Shown one piece after another: positions 20,955-31,587 of a DNA stretch of 64,000 nt. Position numbers and translations under genes: made by a program. The notes under the pieces were generated by a model that saw only the letters and a program-made list of their open reading frames with translations, was not told the DNA's origin and did not search any database. Every line of letters starts with the position of its first letter. Position 1 is the first letter of the stretch. The stretch comes from Enterobacter soli ATCC BAA-2102 (lineage in GTDB: Bacteria > Pseudomonadota > Gammaproteobacteria > Enterobacterales > Enterobacteriaceae). The stretch covers positions 1 to 64,000 of the forward strand of contig NZ_LXES01000019.1 in NCBI RefSeq assembly GCF_001654845.1, read 5' to 3'.

Positions 20955-22143
20955 AACGGGTAACGATCTCGTCCAGTAATTGTTGGCCCAGGAGTTCCTT
21001 GCGCTCAAGCGGTAAGACTTTATCTCCATCCTGCCAGAAAAGGTGCAGTGCGTTGCTGTCGCTGTTAAATCCTTGAGTGGCCAGCGATACGTCGTTCGCG
21101 CAAATCAAATCGAGGTTTTTGCGGGTACGTTTTTGCCGGGCATATTCTTCCACATTATTCGTTTCTGCGGCAAACCCAACAACGTAAGGACGGTGGTTTT
21201 TCAGAGAAGCAACACCGGCAACGATATCCGGGTTTTTCACCATTTTTATTGTTAATTCATCGCCTTGCTTTTTGATTTTCGCATCAGAAATGGTCTCTGC
21301 GCGGTAATCAGCCACCGCCGCACAGCCGATAAAAATCTGCTGGTTTTGCGCGTGAGCCTGCACGGCCGCTTCCATTTCCAGCGCCGTTGTTACATCAATG
21401 CGCTGTACAAAAGGCGGTGTCGGCAATGACACCGGGCCACTCACCAGCGTGACGTTTGCCCCGCGTTTTGCCGCGGCCTGAGCAATGGCAAAGCCCATCT
21501 TACCGGAGCTGTGGTTGGTGATATAGCGCACCGGATCCAGCGGTTCGCGCGTTGGGCCCGCGGTAATCATGATGTTGAGATGTTGCAGATCGTTGACAGG
21601 CGCAAAATGCGCGGCGGCCATATCCACAATCGTCAATGGGTCGAGCATTCGCCCTGGGCCGATATCGCCACAGGCCTGGCTGCCGCTGTCTGGCCCCCAA
21701 ATCAGCAGACCACGTGCGGCCAGGGTATCCAGATTATGCTGGGTGGCGGCATTACGGTACATCTGCTGGTTCATGGCAGGCACCACCGCAACAGGTGCAG
21801 GCGTTGCCAGGCAAATTGTCGATACCAGGTCGTTTGCCATGCCTGCGGCAACGCGCGCAATCAGGTCGGCCGTTGCCGGGGCAAGAATAACCAGGTCTGC
21901 CCATTTGCCCAGCTCAATATGGCCCATCGCGGCTTCGGCAGCCGGATCCAGCAGGCTGTCTGATACCGGGTATCCTGAAACGGCCTGTAGGCTCAGGGGA
22001 GTGATAAAGGCTTTACCGCCTTCCGTTATCGCGACCCGCACATCGGCCCCGCGCTCGCGCAAGCGGCGGACCAGCTCCGGCGCTTTATAGGCAGCGATAC
22101 CGCCGCTCACGCCAAGAACGATTTTTTTACCGGCCAGGCTCAT
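20932..22143 (-). CDS. coaBC: Bifunctional phosphopantothenoylcysteine synthetase/decarboxylase CoaBC
   Basis: Carries out two steps of coenzyme A synthesis. It has 403 residues from MSLAGKK against 406 in E. coli. The frame runs much further upstream, but that part is antisense to radC and is not coding. CoaC half: FMN-binding fold with His75 in [17 protein letters not shown] and the ACGDIGPGR loop. CoaB half: [11 protein letters not shown] and NHSSGKMG, then the KIKKQ lysine motif. Three residues of the E. coli sequence just after KIKKQ are missing. Confidence 0.95.
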   Translation of the reverse strand: MSLAGKKIVLGVSGGIAAYKAPELVRRLRERGADVRVAITEGGKAFITPLSLQAVSGYPVSDSLLDPAAEAAMGHIELGKWADLVILAPATADLIARVAAGMANDLVSTICLATPAPVAVVPAMNQQMYRNAATQHNLDTLAARGLLIWGPDSGSQACGDIGPGRMLDPLTIVDMAAAHFAPVNDLQHLNIMITAGPTREPLDPVRYITNHSSGKMGFAIAQAAAKRGANVTLVSGPVSLPTPPFVQRIDVTTALEMEAAVQAHAQNQQIFIGCAAVADYRAETISDAKIKKQGDELTIKMVKNPDIVAGVASLKNHRPYVVGFAAETNNVEEYARQKRTRKNLDLICANDVSLATQGFNSDSNALHLFWQDGDKVLPLERKELLGQQLLDEIVTRYDEKNRR

Positions 22144-22318
22144 CATGATTCTTTCCTGTTGGGTTTCACCAGAGAGCGGGCATTTTATCACATTCCCAAA
22201 AGCGGGGTGATTTTGTCCTTCGGTCACTTTGCGAGGCGTTACGCAAGAATGAAAACTGTGCGTCGAACGCGGTACTGGCCTGTGGCAGCATAGACGGCAA
22301 CCACAAGGAGACAGGGAT

Positions 22319-22984
22319 ATGGAACATATTTCACCCATGCTGCCGCGTGAAAAAATGCTGAATTTTGGCATTACGTCGCTAACGGATGATGAGCTGCTGG
22401 CACTGTTTTTACGCACTGGTACACCAGGGAAAACGGTTTTCACTCTGGCGCGCGAGCTGCTGCAACACTTTGGTTCGCTATACGGCTTACTGACTGCCGA
22501 TCTGGCAGAATTTAAGCATGTTGAGGGTATCGGTGTGGCGAAATATGCCCAACTGAAAGGCATTGCAGAGCTTGCCCGGCGTTTTTACAGCGTGCGGATG
22601 CTGGAAGAGGATTCGCTCTTAACCCCTGACATGACGAGAGAATTCCTGCAAAGCCAGCTGACGGATGCCGAGCGTGAGATCTTTATGGCGATCTTCCTCG
22701 ACAATAAAAATCGGGTGCTGAAGCACTGCCATCTGTTTTCGGGAACGCTGAACCACGTTGAAGTCCATCCGCGAGAAATTGTGCGGGAAGCGATAAAAGT
22801 GAATGCAGCCGCCGTGATCCTCGCGCATAATCACCCCTCAGGCTGTGCGCAACCGAGCAGAGCCGACAAAGAGATCACCGCGCGCATTACCAAATGCTGT
22901 CAATTCATGGACATTCGTGTGCTGGACCATCTGATAATTGGTCGCGGAGAGTACGTTTCTTTTGCAGAACATGGTTGGATTTAG
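22319..22984 (+). CDS. radC: RadC-family JAB domain protein
   Basis: The 221-residue product resembles E. coli RadC (222 aa). An N-terminal helix-hairpin-helix region (about 60-85) is followed by a JAMM/MPN+ metalloprotease-like domain with H170, H172, S180 and D183 in the pattern HxHx7SxxD. The old assignment to DNA repair has been withdrawn and the function is unknown. The N-terminus ([13 protein letters not shown]) is shorter than in E. coli; AAGGAG upstream supports this start. Divergent from coaBC. Confidence 0.9.
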   Translation: MEHISPMLPREKMLNFGITSLTDDELLALFLRTGTPGKTVFTLARELLQHFGSLYGLLTADLAEFKHVEGIGVAKYAQLKGIAELARRFYSVRMLEEDSLLTPDMTREFLQSQLTDAEREIFMAIFLDNKNRVLKHCHLFSGTLNHVEVHPREIVREAIKVNAAAVILAHNHPSGCAQPSRADKEITARITKCCQFMDIRVLDHLIIGRGEYVSFAEHGWI

Positions 22985-23026
22985 ACCATTTCACGCGATC
23001 CATCGGGATCTTTGTCTGTTCGGGAC

Positions 23027-23055
23027 TTGAGCACATCGCCGAGTCAGCGTATACT
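23027..23055 (+). promoter_or_regulatory. rpmBG-mutM promoter
   Basis: TTGAGC (23027-23032), a 17 base spacer and TATACT (23050-23055) form a strong sigma-70 match upstream of rpmB. The predicted transcript has a leader of about 140 bases. Confidence 0.75.
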
Positions 23056-23179
23056 ACGCCACCTTTGAGAATCTCGGGTTTGGCAATTGGGCCTGGCAAT
23101 CGAGAGTTCGCTTAGAACTGCGATGACCGGGCTGTAAAGCCTGACGAGGCGCCGATACCCCATACGAAGCTCGAGCTAA

Positions 23180-23437
<258 letters not shown>

Positions 23438-23456
23438 GTACTTAAAGAGGAAATAA

Positions 23457-23627
<171 letters not shown>

Positions 23628-23646
23628 TTTTAGTCTCCTTGTATTG

Positions 23647-23673
23647 AAAAACCCCGCTCCTGCGGGGTTTTTT
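23647..23673 (+). terminator. Terminator after rpmG
   Basis: The AACCCCGC-TCCT-GCGGGGTT stem is followed by six T's. It separates the ribosomal protein genes from mutM, which may be expressed by read-through or from its own start. Confidence 0.9.
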
Positions 23674-23701
23674 GCATTCTGACTCTCTCAACGGAGGAAC
23701 C

Positions 23702-24511
23702 ATGCCTGAATTACCTGAGGTAGAGACCAGCCGCCGCGGTATTGAACCCCATCTGGTTGGCGCGACTATTCTTCATGCTGTCGTGCGCAATGGCCGTCTG
23801 CGCTGGCCGGTTTCCGACGAGATCCACGCCCTGAGTGATAAACCGATTCTGAGCGTGCAGCGCCGCGCCAAGTATCTGCTGCTGGAACTACCGGATGGCT
23901 GGATTATCATCCACCTGGGGATGTCCGGGAGCCTGCGTATCCTCAGTGAAGAGTTACCCGCCGAAAAGCATGACCATGTGGACCTGGTGATGAGCAATGG
24001 CAAAGTCCTGCGCTACACCGACCCGCGCCGCTTTGGGGCGTGGTTGTGGACCAAAGAGCTTGAAGGGCATAGCGTGCTGGCACATCTGGGGCCTGAGCCG
24101 CTCTCTGACGCCTTTAACGCAGACTACCTGAAAGAGAAGTGCGCGAAGAAGAAAACCCCGATCAAACCCTGGCTGATGGATAACAAGCTGGTGGTGGGCG
24201 TGGGCAATATCTACGCCAGTGAATCGCTGTTTGCTGCGGGCATTCATCCCGACCGCCTGGCGTCGTCGCTGTCGCCTCAGGAGTGCGAACTGCTGGTCAG
24301 AGTGATTAAAGCGGTACTGCTGCGTTCGATTGAGCAGGGTGGAACTACGCTGAAGGATTTCCTGCAAAGTGACGGTAAGCCGGGCTATTTTGCGCAGGAG
24401 TTGCAGGTGTATGGCCGTAAGGGCGAGCCGTGCAGAGTGTGTGGAACACCGATTATTGCCACGAAGCACGCTCAGCGTGCCACGTTCTACTGCCGCCAGT
24501 GCCAGAAGTAA
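23702..24511 (+). CDS. mutM: Formamidopyrimidine-DNA glycosylase
   Basis: Removes 8-oxoguanine and formamidopyrimidines, with beta/delta-lyase activity. It has 269 residues, as in E. coli. After Met removal, Pro1 and Glu2 (MPELPEVE) are the catalytic residues; the C-terminus has the four-cysteine zinc finger (CRVCG...CRQCQK). Start at MPELPE behind GGAGG; an upstream in-frame ATG inside the rpmG terminator is not used. Confidence 0.97.
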   Translation: MPELPEVETSRRGIEPHLVGATILHAVVRNGRLRWPVSDEIHALSDKPILSVQRRAKYLLLELPDGWIIIHLGMSGSLRILSEELPAEKHDHVDLVMSNGKVLRYTDPRRFGAWLWTKELEGHSVLAHLGPEPLSDAFNADYLKEKCAKKKTPIKPWLMDNKLVVGVGNIYASESLFAAGIHPDRLASSLSPQECELLVRVIKAVLLRSIEQGGTTLKDFLQSDGKPGYFAQELQVYGRKGEPCRVCGTPIIATKHAQRATFYCRQCQK

Positions 24512-24522
24512 TGCAGTTGCCA

Positions 24523-24548
24523 GCCGGGCAAACGTAACGCCGCCCGGC
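24523..24548. repeat. REP-like palindrome after mutM
   Basis: GCCGGGC and GCCCGGC stems of 7 bp enclose a loop containing CGTAACGC, the same core as in the pyrE-slmA palindrome. It lies between the convergent mutM and coaD stops. Confidence 0.8.
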
Positions 24549-24558
24549 AATCAGACGG

Positions 24559-25041
<483 letters not shown>

Positions 25042-25812
25042 TCACGCTTTCTCTGAGTAGCCGCGGCTCAGCGCCCACAGCTCGGTGTATTTGTTAAAAG
25101 TATACTGGGCATTCACGACCGCCAGTAACCAGCCCTGTTTTCCGTCCAGCACGCCGCCACGCAGCAGCAGGGTTTTCAGAAATGCCCCGATCGTATGGGT
25201 GAAAATACCGGTCAGCGTTGCTTTCTTGCCACGCTGATGGCGTTCCTGTGCCCATGCGGTCGCGTAATTGAGCTGTTTACGCTGGAAGCTGGCGAAATCG
25301 CGGCAGGTCAGGTGCAGTAAATCACCGTTTAAGGCGACTACCGGCGCGTTATCGCAGGCCAGGGATTCATGCACAAGGTTATCGTTGTACTGGTAACGCT
25401 CGCGTTCATACAGGCGCATCACGCGGTCAGGGTACCAGCCGCTGTGGCGCATAAACCGGCCGAGAAAATAGTTACGACGCGCGATGCTGTATACAGCGCC
25501 TGACTGAGGCGCGGCGAGCACGCCCTGAATCGCCTGCTGAAGCTCTGGCGTAATGCGCTCGTCGGTGTCGATCATCAGCACATAGTCACCGGTCGCGTAA
25601 GATTGCGCGCGTTGACGCTGCACGCCATAACCCTGCCAGTCCGTATTGGTGTACACCTTCACGCCTGCTGCACGGGCTATCTCTGCCGTGTTGTCCTCAC
25701 TGCCTGAATCGAGGAGGACAATTTCGTCAGCCCAGGCCACAGAGGCCAGGCAATCGGGAAGCAGATCGGCGGCGTTTTTGGCGATCATGACGACCGACAG
25801 ACGCTGAGACAT
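25042..25812 (-). CDS. waaE: LPS core beta-1,4-glucosyltransferase WaaE
   Basis: The 256-residue GT2 enzyme resembles WaaE (KdtX) of Klebsiella and Serratia, which adds glucose to inner-core heptose I. The GT-A fold begins [15 protein letters not shown], and the metal-binding DxD lies in MIDTDERI (about 96-103). Start at MSQRLS, where its ATG overlaps the waaA stop (ATTA overlap), which indicates coupling. The waaA-waaE-coaD order is the Klebsiella/Enterobacter arrangement; K-12 lacks this gene. Confidence 0.9.
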   Translation of the reverse strand: MSQRLSVVMIAKNAADLLPDCLASVAWADEIVLLDSGSEDNTAEIARAAGVKVYTNTDWQGYGVQRQRAQSYATGDYVLMIDTDERITPELQQAIQGVLAAPQSGAVYSIARRNYFLGRFMRHSGWYPDRVMRLYERERYQYNDNLVHESLACDNAPVVALNGDLLHLTCRDFASFQRKQLNYATAWAQERHQRGKKATLTGIFTHTIGAFLKTLLLRGGVLDGKQGWLLAVVNAQYTFNKYTELWALSRGYSEKA

Positions 25813-27086
25813 TAATGGCTCCGCTGAGGCAGATAAGGTTGAAGAAGTTGCAGCAGACGGGTCAGTGCGCCCTGGTTCTGATGCAGCACCTCGACGGCAT
25901 GGCGGCCGTACCACAGACGGTAATCTTCGTCGGTCAGCAGGTTTGACACCTCTTTGACCACCGAGTCCGCATCGGTCACGGTAATTAAGCCATCGGCTTG
26001 CTGCAATTTAGCGCAGATATCTTTGAAATTAAATGTGTGCGGGCCCATCAGCACCGGGATCGCGTGCGCCGCAGGCTCCAGCGGGTTATGACCGCCGCGC
26101 TCAACCAGGCTGCCGCCCACAAAGGCGAGGTCGGCAATTCCGTACAGCAGCATCAGTTCGCCCATCGTATCGCCAATCACCACCTGGGTGCTGCTGGACG
26201 GGATCTCGCCGCTGCTGCGCAGGGTGAAACTGAAACCGCCTTTCTGCACCATCTCGCGGGCGTCTTTGAAACGTTCCGGGTGACGCGGCACCAGAATCAG
26301 CAGTAAATCCGGGAATTTTTCCAGCAGCTTACGGTGCGCTTGCAGGATGATCTCTTCTTCGCCGTCATGGGTACTGGTGGCAATCCAGACCTGGCGGCGC
26401 GGGGCCCACTGGCGACGCAACGTGACAGCGCGTGCGGCAAGCTCAGGCGTGACCGAAATATCGAATTTCAGGCTGCCGGTCACCGCAAGCTGGTTGCGCT
26501 TGAGGCCGAGAGAGATAAAGCGCGCGGCGTCTTCTTCGTTCTGTGCGGCAATCAGCGTGATTTTGCCAAGCAGGCGACGCATAAATTTACCCAGCTTGCC
26601 GTAGCCTTTAGCCGAGCGCTCAGAGAGGCGCGCGTTGGCAATAACCAGCGGGATCTTACGGGCATGAAGGGCGGAAATCATATTCGGCCACAGCTCGGTT
26701 TCCATCACGATCACAAGCTTAGGGCGAACGGTATTCAGGAAACGATTCATGGCGCAGGGCAGATCGTAAGGCAGATAGACGTGATGCACGTCTTTGCCAA
26801 ATGCGGACATCACGCGCTCAGAGCCGGTCGGGGTCATGGTGGTGACGGTGATCGGCAAAGAGGGGTAACGGTGGCGCAGGGCGCGTACCAGCGGAATAGC
26901 CGCCAGTGTTTCGCCAACAGAAACGGAATGCAGCAAAATACCGTCCGGGGCGACTTTATTGCGGCAATAGCCATAGCGTTCAGCCCAGCGTTTTCGGTAC
27001 GCAGGCGCTTTACGGCTACGAAGCAACAGTCGCAGCCACACCAGTGGCTGAATGATGTAGAGCAGGGCGGTATACAACAATTCCAA
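25812..27086 (-). CDS. waaA: Kdo transferase WaaA
   Basis: Inner-membrane-bound CMP-Kdo:lipid IVA transferase, which adds two Kdo residues to lipid A precursor. From a TTG start the protein is 424 residues (family 425): [10 protein letters not shown], with an N-terminal membrane helix and two Rossmann domains. Conserved SVGE and PTGSER lie in the N half and [10 protein letters not shown] in the C half. The only in-frame ATG is 15 codons upstream (27131) and would add MLRICPPKLKK..., which the family lacks. The ribosome site of the TTG start is weak. Confidence 0.93.
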   Translation of the reverse strand: MELLYTALLYIIQPLVWLRLLLRSRKAPAYRKRWAERYGYCRNKVAPDGILLHSVSVGETLAAIPLVRALRHRYPSLPITVTTMTPTGSERVMSAFGKDVHHVYLPYDLPCAMNRFLNTVRPKLVIVMETELWPNMISALHARKIPLVIANARLSERSAKGYGKLGKFMRRLLGKITLIAAQNEEDAARFISLGLKRNQLAVTGSLKFDISVTPELAARAVTLRRQWAPRRQVWIATSTHDGEEEIILQAHRKLLEKFPDLLLILVPRHPERFKDAREMVQKGGFSFTLRSSGEIPSSSTQVVIGDTMGELMLLYGIADLAFVGGSLVERGGHNPLEPAAHAIPVLMGPHTFNFKDICAKLQQADGLITVTDADSVVKEVSNLLTDEDYRLWYGRHAVEVLHQNQGALTRLLQLLQPYLPQRSH

Positions 27087-27153
27087 GCGATTATCCGTTT
27101 TTTTTAGTTTCGGCGGGCAAATTCTAAGCATTTAAGCCAGGTAAAGCTATCTC

Positions 27154-28137
27154 TTATGCCAGATACCGCTTTAAACGGAAATAACGGCGACCCAGGCGCC
27201 AGTGCTGGCGAAGCCCACGGGCGTTTTTCCAGATAAGTGTCCAGATCCCGCGATCGAACAGTTCCTGGATAATTTCACGCTTTTTGGCTGTATCGCCAAT
27301 GTTGTTAATCGCGTGCAGGATCCCCAGACCCTCTTTCGCGATTTGCCACTGGCAGGCCGGTACGCGGCGCACGGCATCCGGGTAGCGCTGGTTGATAACG
27401 TCCAGCATTTCAAGGATTTTCATATAGTGGCGCGCGTTACGCATCCGCGTGTCATCCGTGCCCGGCGTGTGTGATACCGATGCAGAATGGATGAGATAGT
27501 CGTAGAAGGTTTCGTCTGTGTACTGTACGCGTTTGGCGGTCAGCAGCACTTCGGTCGTCCACGGAATATCCTGATGGCGCAGCCCATGCTCAAACGTGAA
27601 TCCCTGCGCTTTAATAAAGGCGTGGCGATAAATATTAAGCCAGGTCACATGCAGGAATTTACGTGATGCCAGCGCGCGCTGAAGCCAGGTTGGGCCGTCC
27701 AGCACGTCTGTGGATTGCAGCTTGTCAGACGGGAAGATTTTTTTCGCAGGTCTGCCGTCATCATAAATATAGGTGCCGTTACAGGTGGCGACGTCGAGAT
27801 CGTTTTTCTTCGCCATCTCCAGCAGACGTGGGTACATGCCCGGGTAGATCACATCGTCGATGTCCGGGAACGCGACATACTCGCCTGTGGCCTCAGTCAG
27901 ACCGGTATTACGGGCGGCAGAGACGCCCTGGTTGCTCTGTTCGATAACCTTGTAATACGGGAATTCACTGGCGTATTGCGCAATGATCGCCGCAGAGTTA
28001 TCGCTTGACCCATCGTCCACAACGACAAGCTCCAGACTGTCCAGATGTTGAGCTTTGATGCTGTCGAAAAATGCACTCAGGAATTTTTCACCGTTATAGA
28101 CGGCGACCACAAGGCTCAATAAAGGTGTGTCGGACAT
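27154..28137 (-). CDS. Family 2 glycosyltransferase, LPS core
   Basis: A 327-residue GT2 protein from MSDTPL. The GT-A domain begins LLSLVVAVYNGEKFL, with VVVDDGSSDNS (about 38-48) and a DxD-type FPDIDDV (about 91-97). The C-terminal half is rich in basic residues. It lies between the divergent GT4 gene and waaA, and is likely to act in LPS core synthesis. A similar gene of unproved specificity lies in Klebsiella waa clusters. The acceptor and sugar are not known. Confidence 0.85.
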   Translation of the reverse strand: MSDTPLLSLVVAVYNGEKFLSAFFDSIKAQHLDSLELVVVDDGSSDNSAAIIAQYASEFPYYKVIEQSNQGVSAARNTGLTEATGEYVAFPDIDDVIYPGMYPRLLEMAKKNDLDVATCNGTYIYDDGRPAKKIFPSDKLQSTDVLDGPTWLQRALASRKFLHVTWLNIYRHAFIKAQGFTFEHGLRHQDIPWTTEVLLTAKRVQYTDETFYDYLIHSASVSHTPGTDDTRMRNARHYMKILEMLDVINQRYPDAVRRVPACQWQIAKEGLGILHAINNIGDTAKKREIIQELFDRGIWTLIWKNARGLRQHWRLGRRYFRLKRYLA

Positions 28138-28295
28138 GCTTTCTCCGTTGTGTTCAGGGCAGGCCACCCATGTTGGTGGTACCATTCGTGCTGTATTATA
28201 TCTGGTGGATACTAAAAACATATGCCTGGAGGGGTTAAAGATCCCCTCGGGCGGCAAATTAGCGTCACGCTGGCGAGATTCATAACAGGAAATGT

Positions 28296-29399
28296 ATGCA
28301 TATTGTTCACACTGAAGCAGACGGTGGTAAAGGCGGGCAGCCTTTGCGCATTATTAACGAATCGTTAGGCATGATTCAGCGTGGCCATCAGGTGACCATT
28401 CTTTGCCCGGAAACTGCGCCGCTGCACGCGATGGCGAAAAGCGCCGGGTTAACGGTTGTCACCATGCCGTTAAAACGTAAGAACCTTAAAAACCTGCAAT
28501 TGCTACGTCGCTGGCTGAGTGACAACCGAAAATCGATTGATGTCATCAATAGCCATAACTCTGCTGATACCTGGCTGGTTGCGCTGGCAAACCTGACGCT
28601 GTCGAACCCTGTGCCACTGGTGCGCACGCGCCATGCGTCCGGTGTGCCGCGCAATAACTGGACGACGCGCTGGCTGTTCCGTAAAGCCTGCGCCCATATC
28701 GTCACCACCGGTGAAGCGCTGCGTCATCAGGTGGCGAATATTGGCGTACCTATGTCCCAGAGCACATCCGTGCCGAGCGGTGTGGATACGCAGCGTTTTC
28801 ATCCGGCGGATAAACACGATGCCCGCACGCACTGCGGATTGTCGCAGGAGGATTTCTGGCTGGGGGTGGTATCGCATCTGCGTCCGAATAAAGGCCACAG
28901 CGTGCTGCTGCGCGCCCTGGCGCAAATTGATAACCCGCACATCAAGCTGGCGATTGTCGGGGAAGGGCCGCACAAGGCCACGCTGGAGCAGGAAATCGTC
29001 GGGCTGGAATTACAACAGCGTGTGGTGATGGCGGGGCATCAAAGCGATCCTGAGCGCTGGTTCCCGGCGTTTGATATTGCGCTGAGTCCTTCACACGATA
29101 TGGAAGGCGTACCCCAGGGTGTCCTGCAATCACTGGCGTCTCGCATTGCCACCATCGCGACCGATGCGGGTGGGACGGCGGATGCGGTGATTGATGGTCA
29201 GACGGGGATTCTGGTCGCTCAGCGTGATGAAAAAGCGCTGCATGATGCCATCGTAAAACTGTATGACGACGCAGACCTTCGCGAGAAGCTGGCGCAGCAA
29301 GGTTATGATTACCTGAGCACCCACTTTACTCGCGAATGTATGCTGGACGCGATGGAGAAAGTTTTCTCTGAAGCGGCTCAGCGCAGCAGGTCGCGGTAA
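28296..29399 (+). CDS. Family 4 glycosyltransferase, LPS core
   Basis: A 367-residue GT-B enzyme. The N-terminal domain starts MHIVHTEADGGKGGQ; the C-terminal nucleotide-sugar domain has GVVSHLRPNKGH (about 190-200) and the E-x7-E region SHDMEGVPQGVLQSLA. Start behind ACAGGAAATGT. It resembles hexosamine or hexose transferases of outer-core assembly (WabH-like is possible), but the specificity is unproved. It is the only plus-strand gene among the clustered core genes, and its last 22 bases overlap the 3' end of the convergent WabG-like gene. Confidence 0.82.
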   Translation: MHIVHTEADGGKGGQPLRIINESLGMIQRGHQVTILCPETAPLHAMAKSAGLTVVTMPLKRKNLKNLQLLRRWLSDNRKSIDVINSHNSADTWLVALANLTLSNPVPLVRTRHASGVPRNNWTTRWLFRKACAHIVTTGEALRHQVANIGVPMSQSTSVPSGVDTQRFHPADKHDARTHCGLSQEDFWLGVVSHLRPNKGHSVLLRALAQIDNPHIKLAIVGEGPHKATLEQEIVGLELQQRVVMAGHQSDPERWFPAFDIALSPSHDMEGVPQGVLQSLASRIATIATDAGGTADAVIDGQTGILVAQRDEKALHDAIVKLYDDADLREKLAQQGYDYLSTHFTRECMLDAMEKVFSEAAQRSRSR

Positions 29400-30487
29400 A
29401 GCGCCTGGAGCTCTTTTGCCATTCTGTCCAGGGTGTAAGGTTCAGCTGTTGCGCGCGCAGCCGCTGAATAATCAACGCCCTGGGCACGGCCTTTCAGCCA
29501 GTGGGCGATAGCTTGCTGGTAACCTTCACTGTCGAGTGCGTCGCGCACCCAGCCGTTTTGACCTTCAGTTATCCACTCAGCCGCGCCGCAGCCGTGGCTG
29601 GTGAGCAGCGGTAGACCGCAGGCCAGCGCTTCCACGCAGACATTCGGGAACGGATCGTAGAGCGTCGGCAGGATCAGCGCATCCGCCGTGCCGTAAACTT
29701 CACGCACATCCGCCACCGGCCCCAGGAAACGCACGCGTGACGCCACGCCGAGCGTCTGTGCCAGCTTTTCAAATTTACGCGCGTGTTTATCGCGACCGGC
29801 AACCAGTAGCCAGACATCAGAGTGCGGGACAATGGCACGCAGCGCGGTGGCCACGCCTTTACGGCTAAAACCAGAACCGACATACGCCAGCACTGGCGCA
29901 TCTTCCGGGATGCCGAGCGCAGCGCGCTGCGACAACGAGCGGACTGTCGGGCTGAAATGCGCCGTATCCACGCCGTTGTAGATAACGGTCAGTTTGTCAT
30001 CCGACAAGGCAAAACGACGGGCGATGTCATCACGCACCATTTTCGAGTTACAGATAACGGTGCGCAGCTGCGGATGGGTAAACATCTGTGCTTCGGCCTG
30101 CAAAATATAGCGATGGTAGCGGCTGAATGACTGCGCCCAGCGTGCCAGCGGCGATAAAATACGGCCATACTGCTCAAGCCAGGTGGCATGTACGCCATCG
30201 CCGGCGCGGAAAATGGTTGCCCCGGGAATACGCTCATGGCTTTGCACAATATCGAACTGAGCAAAATGCGAGGCCGCTTCCACTGCAAACCCGGATTCAC
30301 GGGCAACACGGTTACGGAACGGCGGATTTACCGTCAGCGTTTTCCAGCCTGACGCATCTTCCCACTGGCGGGCAATCAGCGTGACATCCAGAGTCGTGTC
30401 CTGGGCCAGCACGTTCAGCGCGCGGGACACAAAACGCTCCGCGCCGCCGTTGGGGTTGTAGGTCTGTCGGACGATAGCCAGCTTCAT
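29378..30487 (-). CDS. WabG-like family 4 glycosyltransferase
   Basis: A 369-residue GT-B enzyme beginning MKLAIVRQTYNPNGGAERF, typical of the WabG group. In Klebsiella, WabG adds galacturonic acid to heptose II of the inner core. The C-terminal domain has YVGSGFSRKG and an EALACGLP stretch near the sugar-nucleotide site. It follows waaQ with a 4 base overlap, in the hldD-waaF-waaC-waaQ run. The sugar donor is inferred from likeness only; a WaaG-type glucosyltransferase is the alternative. Confidence 0.8.
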   Translation of the reverse strand: MKLAIVRQTYNPNGGAERFVSRALNVLAQDTTLDVTLIARQWEDASGWKTLTVNPPFRNRVARESGFAVEAASHFAQFDIVQSHERIPGATIFRAGDGVHATWLEQYGRILSPLARWAQSFSRYHRYILQAEAQMFTHPQLRTVICNSKMVRDDIARRFALSDDKLTVIYNGVDTAHFSPTVRSLSQRAALGIPEDAPVLAYVGSGFSRKGVATALRAIVPHSDVWLLVAGRDKHARKFEKLAQTLGVASRVRFLGPVADVREVYGTADALILPTLYDPFPNVCVEALACGLPLLTSHGCGAAEWITEGQNGWVRDALDSEGYQQAIAHWLKGRAQGVDYSAAARATAEPYTLDRMAKELQALYRDLLR

Positions 30488-31587
30488 GCAGGATATTCCA
30501 GCAGCAGGGTATCAATAGCGCTCAGCACCTGTTGCGGGGTAATGGCGGTGATGCAGTCGGAAACGCCACCGTCACCGCAGCCCGCCTTGCCGCAAGGCTG
30601 GCAGGTAAACCCGGCAGTGATCACGCGGTAATTTACACCCCACGGTGCCCACTTAATTGCCCCGGTTGGGCCAAAGATAGCCACGGTCGGGGTCCCCACA
30701 GCACTGGCGAGGTGCATTGGCATGGAGTCAACGCCGAAGTAAATTCGCGCGTGCTTCATCAACGCGCCCAGCTCTTTCAGGTTCAGCTGACCGCTTAAAT
30801 CAAACACCGGCTGGGTAAGCGCAGCACGCAGCTCATCCATATACGCGGTTTCTTCTTTTGACGGCGCGGCAGAAAGGATAATCGGCAGGCCACGAGCCGC
30901 CAGGTTATCGATTGTCGCCGCCAGCTTTTTGATATCCCAGGCTTTAAACATCCAGCGCGACGTCGGGTGCACCAGAATGTAGGATTTACTCTGTAGACCA
31001 AAACCGGCCAGTTTCTCTGCAACAGAGGTTTCTGCCGCGTCACCCGGTACAAACAGGGTATGTTTGTCTTCATCAGACTGTGGGTGAATACCGATCCGGC
31101 GCAGGGCGTCCAGGTTCACTTCCACCATATGACGGCTGTTGTCCTGAATCGCCGGGTAGAGCGTGGTGAAGGATTTCACCCAGCGACGACGTGCCAGCCC
31201 ACCGCGCTTATCCGGTTTAAAGCCAACGGAGACACGCGGCTTCAGCCGACGCGCCAGGCGCGCGCCGTGCCAGTGTTCGGTCAGGTTAATCAGCACATCG
31301 TACTGGCGCCCTTTCAGCGTATTGACCAGAGCGCGATACAGACGGAATTGCTCGAACCAGCCCTTTTTACGCCAGTTGCGACCAATGGTATGCACCTGAT
31401 CGATATGCGGGTGGCTGGTCAGCATCGCCTGCGTGTCGTCGTAGACCAGCGCATCGACTTCAACGTTCGGCCAGTTCTTTTTCAGCACGGTAAAGACCGG
31501 CGAGGTAAGCAGCACGTCACCGTGGTGACGCAGCTTAATGATCAGCACGCGCTTTGGTGGGCGCTCCGCTGAGAAAAAATCAGACAT
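30484..31587 (-). CDS. waaQ: LPS core heptosyltransferase III
   Basis: A 367-residue GT9 protein that adds heptose III to heptose II in the inner core. The N-terminal Rossmann domain starts VLIIKLRHHGDVLLTSPVF; the C-terminal domain contains VHPTSRW and GVDSMPMHLAS, which bind ADP-heptose in this family. Near the C-terminus is a short Cys cluster (TCQPCGKAGCGDGG). It overlaps waaC by 8 bases and the next gene by 4, so it is part of one operon. Confidence 0.9.
   Translation of the reverse strand: MSDFFSAERPPKRVLIIKLRHHGDVLLTSPVFTVLKKNWPNVEVDALVYDDTQAMLTSHPHIDQVHTIGRNWRKKGWFEQFRLYRALVNTLKGRQYDVLINLTEHWHGARLARRLKPRVSVGFKPDKRGGLARRRWVKSFTTLYPAIQDNSRHMVEVNLDALRRIGIHPQSDEDKHTLFVPGDAAETSVAEKLAGFGLQSKSYILVHPTSRWMFKAWDIKKLAATIDNLAARGLPIILSAAPSKEETAYMDELRAALTQPVFDLSGQLNLKELGALMKHARIYFGVDSMPMHLASAVGTPTVAIFGPTGAIKWAPWGVNYRVITAGFTCQPCGKAGCGDGGVSDCITAITPQQVLSAIDTLLLEYPA

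Noticed and set aside
22144-22563. A 140-codon N-terminal extension of coaBC
   Set aside because: The region is antisense to the radC start and reads as Cys/Ser/Pro-rich sequence. CoaBC family proteins begin at MSLAGKK, where a ribosome site is present.
26334-27107. A 257-codon plus-strand frame
   Set aside because: It is antisense to waaA and has shadow composition (many His, Arg and Gln). waaA is certain.
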